Counted from the first letter of the stretch, positions 1 to 4,600 are shown. The stretch: 6,676 nucleotides of DNA from Rhizobiaceae bacterium (GCA_028865845.1 JAGWJK010000246.1:1-6676), one strand, 5' to 3'. Numbers and translations are program-made. The notes: generated by a model from the sequence alone, not told the origin.

Positions 1-105
1 CCAGGAGCCGTGATCCTGCTTTCCATCAGGATCGTGAGCGACGACATCCCAGCTCCCCATCAGCTTTTGCAGGAATTCGTGTTCCGTCGTCAGTTCTGCC
101 TTCAT
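1..105 (-). CDS. DUF1579-like protein, N-terminal 35 residues only (cut by window edge)
   Basis: The gene starts at the ATG at 105-103 and remains open to base 1. The 35 visible residues begin MKAELTTEHEFLQKLMGSWD. An acidic, charged start followed by a 'hxxLxGxWxV' stretch is typical of DUF1579 proteins, a predicted beta-barrel family of unknown function, but 35 residues are too few to be certain. The start is well supported by a strong ribosome site, AAAGGAGGG, lying 4 bases before the ATG. The gene is read in the same direction as the DUF899 gene, which ends 115 bases upstream at 221, so they may share a transcript; no convincing terminator separates them. Function unknown. Any SRPBCC-like or other small lipocalin-like fold would be an alternative. 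Confidence 0.6.
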   Translation of the reverse strand, partial: MKAELTTEHEFLQKLMGSWDVVAHDPDGKQDHGSW

Positions 106-142
106 CGCGCCCTCCTTTGCGATCGGCCGAGCCACATACCCC

Positions 143-167
143 CGAAATGGCTTTAACACGCATTTCG
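143..167. repeat. 7-bp inverted repeat in the gap between the DUF899 and DUF1579-like genes
   Basis: CGAAATG at 143-149 and CATTTCG at 161-167 are perfect reverse complements with an 11-base spacer. It lies about 40 bases upstream of the DUF1579-like start codon. It could be a regulator site, a weak hairpin in the mRNA between the two genes, or chance. There is no U-tract on either side, so it is not an intrinsic terminator. The rest of the 106-220 gap shows only the ribosome site of the left gene. Confidence 0.35.
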
Positions 168-220
168 ATCCTTTGTTCCCGGGGAGTTTGCCGAGGAACG
201 GCGCGAACAGCCTCAGCCCC

Positions 221-946
221 TCAGTGGCAGTGCGGCTGCGCTTTCGGTGCGTCCTGATATTCGTCGTGACGGCGCACGAAATCCATGGTGCGGTCTTCGT
301 TGCGGCCTTTCGGCGCGCGATCGAGGATCATCAGCGTGCCGATCAATTCTTCCAGACCGCGCGTATAGCTGGAATAGGTATGGAAGACGGTGCCGTTTTC
401 ATCCTTGTAGAAGGCGCTGAGACCCGGCTGCTCGTCGCTGCTGCTTGCCGTGTCCATGTCGGCGAAATTGTAAAATATCGTCTTGCCCGCCAGATCGTCT
501 TCGGAAAAGGAGACGTGATAGTCGAAATTGAAATCGCTGCCGAAGGACGAAACCCAGGGAAATTTCCATCCCATGCGTTTTTTGTAGGCATCAACGTGTT
601 CAAGCGGCGCGCGCGAAACGGCGACGAAGCCGACGTCGTGATGCTCAAGATGCGGCAAGGCGCCGTCGAAATGGTCGGAAACGAAGGAACAGCCGACGCA
701 GCCTGCCTCCCAGTTGGGGCCTAGCATGAAGTGATAGACGATCAGCTGACTATGGCCACCAAAGAGATCGGAGAGCGATTTGCGGCCGTCGGCCGTATCG
801 AACTGATAATCCTTGTCGACCCTGACCCAGGGCAACGCCAAGCGCTCGGCATTGATGCGATCGCGCAGATGGGTCGCTTCCTTTTCCTTGGCGAGCAGCT
901 TGCGGCGGGCCTCCAGCCACACCTCGCGTGAAACGATCTGGTTCAT
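221..946 (-). CDS. DUF899 family thioredoxin-fold protein, 241 aa
   Basis: This is a soluble 241-residue protein of the DUF899 family, predicted to have a thioredoxin/peroxiredoxin-like fold; I know of no established reaction for it. The N-terminal helix (about 5-35) is rich in charged residues (EARRKLLAKEKEATHLRDR) and is followed by LPWVRVDKDYQFD and GRKSLSDLF, as is usual in the family. The strand YHFMLGPNW leads to a C83-V-G-C86-S motif where a thioredoxin would carry its CxxC. The region around FYNFADMDTASSSDEQPGLSAF, in the second half, is also family-typical. No signal peptide or membrane segment is visible. The start at 946 is chosen because GGAGGAGGG lies 7 bases upstream; an in-frame ATG at 1006 lies in the promoter and has no ribosome site. 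The gene is divergent from a MarR gene, which is probably its regulator. A thiol-based redox or peroxide role is inference. Confidence 0.88.
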   Translation of the reverse strand: MNQIVSREVWLEARRKLLAKEKEATHLRDRINAERLALPWVRVDKDYQFDTADGRKSLSDLFGGHSQLIVYHFMLGPNWEAGCVGCSFVSDHFDGALPHLEHHDVGFVAVSRAPLEHVDAYKKRMGWKFPWVSSFGSDFNFDYHVSFSEDDLAGKTIFYNFADMDTASSSDEQPGLSAFYKDENGTVFHTYSSYTRGLEELIGTLMILDRAPKGRNEDRTMDFVRRHDEYQDAPKAQPHCH

Positions 947-984
947 TGTCCACGCCCTCCTCCGGCGTCCACATGTCTCCGATC

Positions 985-1012
985 TTGACAAATATATTGA
1001 TATCAATATTAG
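985..1012 (+). promoter_or_regulatory. Predicted promoter of the marR gene, implying a leaderless mRNA
   Basis: A perfect TTGACA at 985-990 is followed after 16 bases by TATTAG at 1007-1012 (4 of 6 consensus bases). The expected transcription start is about 1018-1020, which is the A of the ATG at 1019. No Shine-Dalgarno sequence precedes this ATG, which fits a leaderless transcript. The promoter overlaps the opposing DUF899 promoter and the central palindrome. Confidence 0.5.
994..1009. promoter_or_regulatory. 16-bp perfect palindrome, probable MarR operator
   Basis: ATATTGATATCAATAT is identical to its reverse complement over 16 bases; the match breaks at 993/1010. It is AT-rich in an otherwise GC-rich window and sits in the middle of the 72-base gap between the DUF899 and marR genes, covering the -10 of one promoter and touching the -10 of the other. 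MarR-family dimers usually bind palindromes of about this length in their own divergent promoters, so autoregulation together with control of the DUF899 gene is the natural inference. Confidence 0.65.
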
Positions 1013-1025
1013 TTAGACATGTCAA
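997..1025 (-). promoter_or_regulatory. Predicted promoter of the DUF899 gene
   Basis: Read on the minus strand, a perfect TTGACA (-35, at 1025-1020) is followed after 17 bases by TATCAA (-10, at 1002-997; 4 of 6 consensus bases). Transcription would start near 990, giving a leader of about 44 bases that contains the strong ribosome site of the DUF899 gene. The -35 lies inside the first codons of the divergent marR gene and the -10 lies wholly inside the 16-bp palindrome, so a protein bound there would block this promoter. Confidence 0.55.
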
Positions 1026-1465
1026 ACGCGGCCGAGATTCCCTTTGAGACAACGCTTCTGGTGCGCGACACCTGCCTTTGCCTGCATGTGCAGCGCACAG
1101 CCCGCGCCCTTGCCCGCCGCTTCGACGAGGCATTGCGGCCATTCGGTCTCACCAACGGTCAGTTTTCCCTGATGATGTCATTGAATCGACCGGAGCCGCC
1201 CGCCATGGGCCCGGTGGCCGCGCTGCTCGCCATCGACCAGACGACCTTGACCGCCGCATTGAAGCCGCTTGAGCGTCGCGGCTGGGTGAGCATCCTCCCA
1301 AATCCTAGGGATCGGCGCGCTAGGCTGCTCAGCCTGACGCCCGCCGGCAAAACCGCGCTCGCCGCCGCGGTGCCGATCTGGAAGACAACGCATGCGGAAA
1401 TCGAAGCGCGCTTGCCAGACGGCGACGCCGATCGGCTGCGACGGGATTTGCTGGCGTTATTGTAA
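1019..1465 (+). CDS. MarR-family transcriptional regulator, 148 aa, with a cysteine at the OhrR sensing position
   Basis: This is a winged-helix DNA-binding regulator of the MarR family, normally a dimer. Helix 1 carries RDTCLCLHVQRTARALARRF (16-35). The DNA-binding domain runs from about 43 to 106, with GLTNGQFSLM before it, a recognition helix around DQTTLTAALKPLERRG (73-88) and a wing with DRRARLLSLTPAG (98-110). The final helices (about 113-148) would form the dimer interface. Two cysteines, C19 and C21, are the only ones. C21 falls without gaps on the reactive C22 of the OhrR encoded in this window, judged by distance to the shared GLT motif, but the two cysteine-binding tyrosines of OhrR are F35 and N46 here. 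There is no ribosome site; the mRNA is probably leaderless. The likely targets are itself and the divergent DUF899 gene. The gene ends 3 bases before the convergent toxin gene. Confidence 0.93.
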   Translation: MSNAAEIPFETTLLVRDTCLCLHVQRTARALARRFDEALRPFGLTNGQFSLMMSLNRPEPPAMGPVAALLAIDQTTLTAALKPLERRGWVSILPNPRDRRARLLSLTPAGKTALAAAVPIWKTTHAEIEARLPDGDADRLRRDLLALL

Positions 1466-1468
1466 GCG

Positions 1469-2221
1469 TTACTGCCGCATTCGCGGATCGGCGCCGAAGT
1501 CGGTTCGCGCAAAGCCGATGCGACTCCTCGGAAAGTCGCAGATTGCCTGAACGCCGGTCGGCGAAAGCCTGATACGCCAGGTTTGCCGTTCCACGGGTTC
1601 GCGCGCGGCAAAGGCTCGGGCAGTCAGCAAGGCGATATTTTTGCCCGCCCGAGGGTCGCGGACAGATCGATAGAGGATCGCCTCGATGCCCCCTGCCCGC
1701 GCCGCTTCGGCGAGCGACTGGCAAGCCCCGTAGCTGATCGGATCGGACCAGGCCTCACGATCGCGATCCAATGGTGGCTCGCAGAGATCGACGGCCGCGC
1801 CTGTGGCAATCGCTGCCGCGAAGGCGGTGTATTCCGCGGGATTGGACGGCAGCGGCGTTTGCGGAGAATCGGCGAAGAACAGCAGCCGATAGAAACTCAT
1901 TTCGGCGAGCGCCGTCTCGACCCTTTCCGAAGCGTAGAAGACACCCAGCGTTCGCCCCGCCCGCCGGAATCGCGAGCCATGCGGATAGATCGCCCCATAG
2001 CGAAAGGGCGTGGCCAGAAGATAGTCCAGTCCCTTGCATTCGGGCGGCAGCACCGGCTTGCTCTCTTCCAGCAGGTTTTCCAGAAGCGTCTGCTCTTCCA
2101 GCGTCTCGACCAGCTTCAACGTCGAGACCTGATGCTGCGCTTCCACGAGCCGCCAGTAGCGGCCGGAAATCGACCGGGCCTCAGACGAGAGCGCGGCGGG
2201 CGTCCAGATAGGCAAGGACAT
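1469..2221 (-). CDS. RES-domain toxin of a Xre/RES toxin-antitoxin module, 250 aa
   Basis: RES toxins break down cellular NAD+ (hydrolysis or phosphorolysis), stopping growth until the antitoxin binds and blocks the active site. The protein shows the family landmarks in order: an N-terminal region with GRYWRLVEAQH (20-30), the arginine-rich SRFRRAGRTLGVFYASE (83-99), TALAE with E107, and LYRSVRDP with S186; these supply the Arg, Glu and Ser after which the domain is named. At 250 residues it fits the longer RES subgroup. No signal peptide is seen. The start at 2221 lies inside the antitoxin gene: the frames overlap by 41 bases and the ribosome site is weak (GGA 8 bases before the ATG), so translation is probably coupled to that of the antitoxin. 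The C-terminus beyond about 225 is basic. No frameshift or missing core motif is visible, so the toxin looks intact. Confidence 0.9.
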   Translation of the reverse strand: MSLPIWTPAALSSEARSISGRYWRLVEAQHQVSTLKLVETLEEQTLLENLLEESKPVLPPECKGLDYLLATPFRYGAIYPHGSRFRRAGRTLGVFYASERVETALAEMSFYRLLFFADSPQTPLPSNPAEYTAFAAAIATGAAVDLCEPPLDRDREAWSDPISYGACQSLAEAARAGGIEAILYRSVRDPRAGKNIALLTARAFAAREPVERQTWRIRLSPTGVQAICDFPRSRIGFARTDFGADPRMRQ

Positions 2222-2564
2222 CGGTCAATCCGGAAATGGTGGTAATTTTGTCGAGGGGAGCGGCGTCGAAGGCGAGATTGGCGTTGCGCAGCCATTGCCG
2301 CGCCACCGCCTCGTCGCCGCCGACGATCGCATCCAGCGAGCGGAACAGCCGCACGAACAATATGGCAAGCTCGAACGGCTTGCTGTGGCGTTCAAGAAGA
2401 TGATCCTGCCGCTTCATGCGCGATACCGTCGCCTCCGATACGCCGATGACGGCCGCAAGCAGGCGCGCGTTCACGCCCATCCGCTCCGCAGCGTTGACCA
2501 CCGCCTTGGTGATGACCACGGCTTCGGCCGCGGCCGTATCAGGTATTGCTTGTCCGCTTGTCAT
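2181..2564 (-). CDS. Xre/MbcA/ParS-type antitoxin (DUF2384), 127 aa
   Basis: This is the antitoxin partner of the downstream RES toxin. The N-terminal half is a Xre-like helix-turn-helix (about 33-53, ARLLAAVIGVSEATVSRMKR), expected to bind the operon's own promoter. The C-terminal half is DUF2384 (about 60-127), with AILFVRLFRSLDAIVGGDEA, WLRNANLAF and the closing GLTDVLAYLDARR; in solved family members this domain covers the toxin's active site. The start at 2564 is favoured because AAAGGA lies 7 bases upstream. An in-frame ATG at 2570 (two residues longer) lies only 1 base from that site, and the ATG at 2597 has none. The last 13 codons overlap the toxin start, tying production of the two proteins together. 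The module has neighbours on both sides that look unrelated (ohr and marR). Confidence 0.9.
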   Translation of the reverse strand: MTSGQAIPDTAAAEAVVITKAVVNAAERMGVNARLLAAVIGVSEATVSRMKRQDHLLERHSKPFELAILFVRLFRSLDAIVGGDEAVARQWLRNANLAFDAAPLDKITTISGLTDVLAYLDARRALV

Positions 2565-2574
2565 CGCCATATCC

Positions 2575-2586
2575 TTTCCATGGAAA
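2575..2586. promoter_or_regulatory. 12-bp palindrome over the antitoxin ribosome site, possible TA operator
   Basis: TTTCCATGGAAA is a perfect palindrome just upstream of the antitoxin start. It overlaps the ribosome site (AAAGGA on the minus strand). About 8 bases further upstream is a second small inverted repeat (GCAA at 2594-2597, TTGC at 2603-2606), and an AT-rich stretch between them reads TATATT on the minus strand, a possible -10. The antitoxin has a helix-turn-helix, so autoregulation here is plausible. No good -35 is evident; it would fall in the U-tract of the ohr terminator. Confidence 0.4.
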
Positions 2587-2606
2587 AAATATAGCAACTT
2601 TCTTGC

Positions 2607-2647
2607 AAAAGAAAAGGAGCGGCGCGTAATGAAATACGCGCCGCTCC
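2607..2647 (-). terminator. Intrinsic terminator of ohr
   Basis: Bases 2616-2628 and 2635-2647 form a perfect 13-bp GC-rich stem with a 6-base loop. On the minus strand it is followed at once by TTTTCTTTT (2615-2607). This is a textbook intrinsic terminator, placed 40 to 80 bases after the ohr stop codon. It insulates the toxin-antitoxin genes from read-through, and its U-tract borders the TA promoter region. Confidence 0.88.
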
Positions 2648-2660
2648 CTGGAAACCTGCA

Positions 2661-2676
2661 CTCCGGCTAGCCGGAG
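2661..2676. repeat. 16-bp perfect palindrome just after ohr
   Basis: CTCCGGCTAGCCGGAG is identical to its reverse complement and begins about 10 bases after the ohr stop codon on the minus strand, between that stop and the main terminator. As RNA it would make a GC-rich stem with a tight loop, perhaps protecting the 3' end. It has no U-tract of its own. Confidence 0.55.
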
Positions 2677-2686
2677 AGGATCATCC

Positions 2687-3109
2687 TCAGGCCACCGTGA
2701 CCGGCACTTCGGTCGAGGTGCGCATGGCGTGGCTGTAGGGGCAAACGATATGGGCAGCAGCGGCGAGCTTTTCAGCTTCGGCCTTGTCCATGCCGGGGAT
2801 GTGGACGGAGAGCGAGACCTCGATGCCGAAGCCGCCGCCATCGGCGCGCGGGCCGATGCCCACCGTTGCCGTTACCTTGGCGTCCTCAGGAATCTTGACC
2901 TTCTGCTGGCCTGCGACAAATTTCAGGGCACCCAGGAAGCACGCGGAATAACCGGCGGCAAAGAGCTGTTCCGGATTGGTGCCGGTGGCGCCGTCGCCGC
3001 CGAGTTCCTTCGGAACGGTCAGAGTGACGTCGAGAACGCCATTTTCAGAAACAGCATGGCCTGCGCGGCCGCCGGTGGCAGAAGCTTTGGTTGTGTAGAG
3101 GATAGGCAT
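2687..3109 (-). CDS. ohr: Organic hydroperoxide resistance protein Ohr, 140 aa
   Basis: Ohr is a cytoplasmic thiol peroxidase that reduces organic hydroperoxides (lipid and alkyl peroxides) to alcohols; known members are homodimers recharged by lipoylated proteins. The 140-residue length is normal. It opens MPILYTTKASATGGRAGH. The reactive cysteine is C57 in GYSACFLGAL, the resolving cysteine is C123 in HIVCPYSHAMR, and the catalytic Arg and Glu of the family are R15 (GGRAGH) and E47 (TNPEQLF), so the active site is complete. The NGVLDVTLTVPKELGG segment (23-38) is also typical. AAAGGAG lies 6 bases before the start at 3109. The gene is divergent from ohrR, 130 bases away, and ends at a strong terminator. 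OsmC, the nearest relative, is less likely because the Ohr-type motifs and the linked ohrR are both present. Confidence 0.97.
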   Translation of the reverse strand: MPILYTTKASATGGRAGHAVSENGVLDVTLTVPKELGGDGATGTNPEQLFAAGYSACFLGALKFVAGQQKVKIPEDAKVTATVGIGPRADGGGFGIEVSLSVHIPGMDKAEAEKLAAAAHIVCPYSHAMRTSTEVPVTVA

Positions 3110-3138
3110 GTCAGTCTCCTTTGCGGTTGGATGTGAAT

Positions 3139-3167
3139 TGTATAATGCGCGATTTAATAGCGCGCAA
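3139..3167 (-). promoter_or_regulatory. Predicted ohr promoter with an overlapping inverted repeat (candidate OhrR operator)
   Basis: On the minus strand TTGCGC (3167-3162) is separated by 17 bases from TATACA (3144-3139), which would start transcription near 3132 with a short leader holding the ohr ribosome site. An inverted repeat, TGCGCG at 3146-3151 and CGCGCA at 3161-3166 with a 9-base AT-rich middle, fills the -35 and spacer, where a bound repressor would block polymerase. OhrR is known to repress ohr from such a shared divergent region. A TATAAT at 3141-3146 faces ohrR on the plus strand but has no good -35. The remaining bases to 3239 hold an AT-rich stretch near 3171-3194 and the ohrR ribosome site. 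Confidence 0.5.
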
Positions 3168-3239
3168 CATGTTTTTGCGATTTGATTTTAAAAAGTGAAC
3201 CTGTGACAATGTCGGCAACAAGAAACTGGTGGAGCAGTG

Positions 3240-3701
3240 ATGACGGACATGGTGAAGGAGCTGGCGATTCCGGAGGAGGAGAAGCGGCTGGAACGGCAGC
3301 TTTGTTTTGCCGTCTACGCCACTGCACATGCTTTCAACCGCGCCTACAAGCCGATTCTCGATCGTGTCGGCCTGACCTATCCACAATATCTCGTGATGCT
3401 GGTGCTTTGGGAAAAAGGCTGCATGCCGGTCAAGACCATCGGCGAACAGCTCGATCTCGATTCGGGCACGCTCTCGCCCCTATTGAAGCGGCTCGAACAG
3501 GCGGGCCTGATCGGCCGCATGCGCGATCCGAAGGACGAGCGGCAGGTGATCGTTTCGCTGACGGAAAAAGGCAGCGGCATGAAGTGCCAGGTCGACACCA
3601 TTATGGCAGCGATCGGCGAAGCCATCGGCTGCGACATGGATGAGATGTCGGCCCTGAGGGACCGGCTGCAGAAGCTCAGAACGAATTTGGCGGCCGTTTA
3701 G
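3240..3701 (+). CDS. ohrR: OhrR, peroxide-sensing MarR-family repressor of ohr, 153 aa
   Basis: OhrR is a dimeric winged-helix repressor that releases DNA when an organic hydroperoxide oxidises its sensing cysteine. Here that residue is C22 (RQLCFAVYA), with the cysteine-contacting tyrosines Y36 (NRAYKPI) and Y47 (GLTYPQYLVML); the spacing agrees with the well-studied Xanthomonas protein. Further cysteines are C61, C116 and C131; C131 lies in the region that carries the partner cysteine of two-cysteine OhrR proteins. The recognition helix is around DSGTLSPLLKRLEQAGL (74-90) and the wing around RDPKDERQVIVSLTEKG (95-111). I chose the ATG at 3240, not the GTG at 3237, because GGAG is 5 bases from the ATG but only 2 from the GTG, and because it gives the usual C22 numbering. 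It is divergent from its target ohr, and its stop codon lies in a hairpin shared with the convergent gene. Confidence 0.96.
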   Translation: MTDMVKELAIPEEEKRLERQLCFAVYATAHAFNRAYKPILDRVGLTYPQYLVMLVLWEKGCMPVKTIGEQLDLDSGTLSPLLKRLEQAGLIGRMRDPKDERQVIVSLTEKGSGMKCQVDTIMAAIGEAIGCDMDEMSALRDRLQKLRTNLAAV

Positions 3702-3709
3702 CCGCCAAA
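3686..3709. terminator. Hairpin between convergent ohrR and L,D-transpeptidase genes, possible two-way terminator
   Basis: TTTGGCGGC at 3686-3694 and GCCGCCAAA at 3701-3709 make a perfect 9-bp stem with a 6-base loop. The ohrR stop codon TAG (3699-3701) lies at the loop/stem border. Read from either side, the stem ends in three A:U pairs but no long U-run follows, so it is a weaker terminator than the one after ohr. Its place between convergent genes supports the call. Confidence 0.55.
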
Positions 3710-3737
3710 ACCAAGCACAAGATCAATAAATCGGATG

Positions 3738-4475
3738 TTACGTCTGCAGGACGATGATCGGCGCGTGGTCGGGAACGCGATCGTAGAGATCGATCACATC
3801 CTGGTTGAGCAGGCGCACGCAGCCGGACGAGACCGCCTTGCCGATGGAGCGCCAATCGGGGTTGCCGTGCAGGCGATACAGCGAATCCTGATTGTCTTCG
3901 AAAATGTAGAGCGCGCGCGCCCCGAGCGGGTTCTTGAGACCCGGGTCCATGCCGCCATTGGCGATGGAATACTTGACGAGTTCCGGCTGGCGGTCGACCA
4001 TTTCATCCGGCGGATTCCAGCGCGGCCATTTCTTGCGCCACTGGATAACGCCGCGTCCTGCCCAGGCAAAGCCCTCGCGACCGACACCGATGCCGTAGCG
4101 CATCGCCGTGCCGCCCGGCTCGGTGACATAGAGAAAACGTTCATGCGTGTTGACGACGACGGTGCCGGGTGCGGCACCCGTCGGATCAGCAACGCGCTGG
4201 CGATAGTACTTGGGGTCGATCTGCTGGTAGGGCACCGCCGGGATGTGGAAACCGCCGTCGTCCTCAGCCGCGTAGATCACAGCCGGATCGGGCTGTTCAC
4301 CCTTGTAGCTGGCAAACAGGCTTCCGAACGGACGGGAGATGGCGCTGCTGTACTGCGCGGGGCTGACGACCGGGCCGCTATCGGCGGAGGAGGCACAGCC
4401 GGCGAGCGTCGAGGCAGCGCCAATGCCCGCAAGCGTGAGAAAGTTTCGTCGGGAAAGGGAGGAAGGCAGGCTCAT
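3738..4475 (-). CDS. L,D-transpeptidase (YkuD), Tat-type lipoprotein signal, 245 aa
   Basis: YkuD enzymes make 3-3 cross-links in peptidoglycan or attach proteins to it, acting in the periplasm. The catalytic motif is complete: H203 in LYRLHGNPDW and C219, R221 in SSGCVRLLNQD. The domain spans about 103-243. The N-terminus has a twin-arginine motif, S8-R9-R10-N-F-L, then a short hydrophobic run and a lipobox L24-A25-G26-C27, so the protein should be folded before export and then lipid-anchored at C27; the next residue is Ala, which does not signal inner-membrane retention. I chose the start at 4475 because it gives this compact signal. An ATG at 4523 is in frame but has no ribosome site. AGGA lies 14 bases before 4475, and a tiny frame between them ends in TGA overlapping this ATG. 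The upstream neighbour is a paralogue well over half identical by eye in the catalytic domain. Confidence 0.92.
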   Translation of the reverse strand: MSLPSSLSRRNFLTLAGIGAASTLAGCASSADSGPVVSPAQYSSAISRPFGSLFASYKGEQPDPAVIYAAEDDGGFHIPAVPYQQIDPKYYRQRVADPTGAAPGTVVVNTHERFLYVTEPGGTAMRYGIGVGREGFAWAGRGVIQWRKKWPRWNPPDEMVDRQPELVKYSIANGGMDPGLKNPLGARALYIFEDNQDSLYRLHGNPDWRSIGKAVSSGCVRLLNQDVIDLYDRVPDHAPIIVLQT

Positions 4476-4568
4476 GTCGACAACATCATTCCTGTTGGAG
4501 GGGAAGCGGGACCCAGTGGACATCCGATTCGGCTAAGCGCTCGATTCATTGAGACAGCAGCGAAACTA

Positions 4569-4599
4569 AAGCGCGCAGCGGAACCCCGCTATCGCGCTT
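4569..4599 (-). terminator. Hairpin after the upstream L,D-transpeptidase gene, probable terminator
   Basis: AAGCGCG at 4569-4575 pairs with CGCGCTT at 4593-4599. Inside it AGCGG (4577-4581) pairs with CCGCT (4586-4590) around a 4-base loop, with a one- and two-base internal mismatch. On the minus strand it is followed by TTAGTTTCG, a modest U-rich tail. It lies about 35 to 65 bases after the stop codon at 4634. This would partly separate the two tandem genes. No clear promoter for the downstream gene can be named in 4476-4568. Confidence 0.55.
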
Positions 4600-4600
4600 A

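Noticed and set aside
200..225. A terminator after the DUF899 gene
   Set aside because: A 7-bp stem with one G:U pair and a 14-base loop can be drawn there, but no U-run follows, so I would not call it.
173..724. A 183-codon plus-strand open frame opposite the DUF899 gene
   Set aside because: It is antisense to a clear DUF899 protein and shows no domain or ribosome site.
1463..1500. A terminator between the convergent marR and toxin genes
   Set aside because: Only 3 bases separate the stop codons, and nearby inverted matches are 4-bp arms without a U-tract. Termination must occur inside the opposite gene or by another mechanism.
1583..2245. A 220-codon plus-strand open frame opposite the RES toxin gene
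   Set aside because: The minus strand carries the complete RES motif set with a matching antitoxin upstream; the plus-strand product is unrecognisable.
3237..3242. GTG at 3237 as the ohrR start codon
   Set aside because: The ribosome site GGAG is only 2 bases from the GTG but 5 from the ATG at 3240, and the ATG gives the usual OhrR residue numbering.
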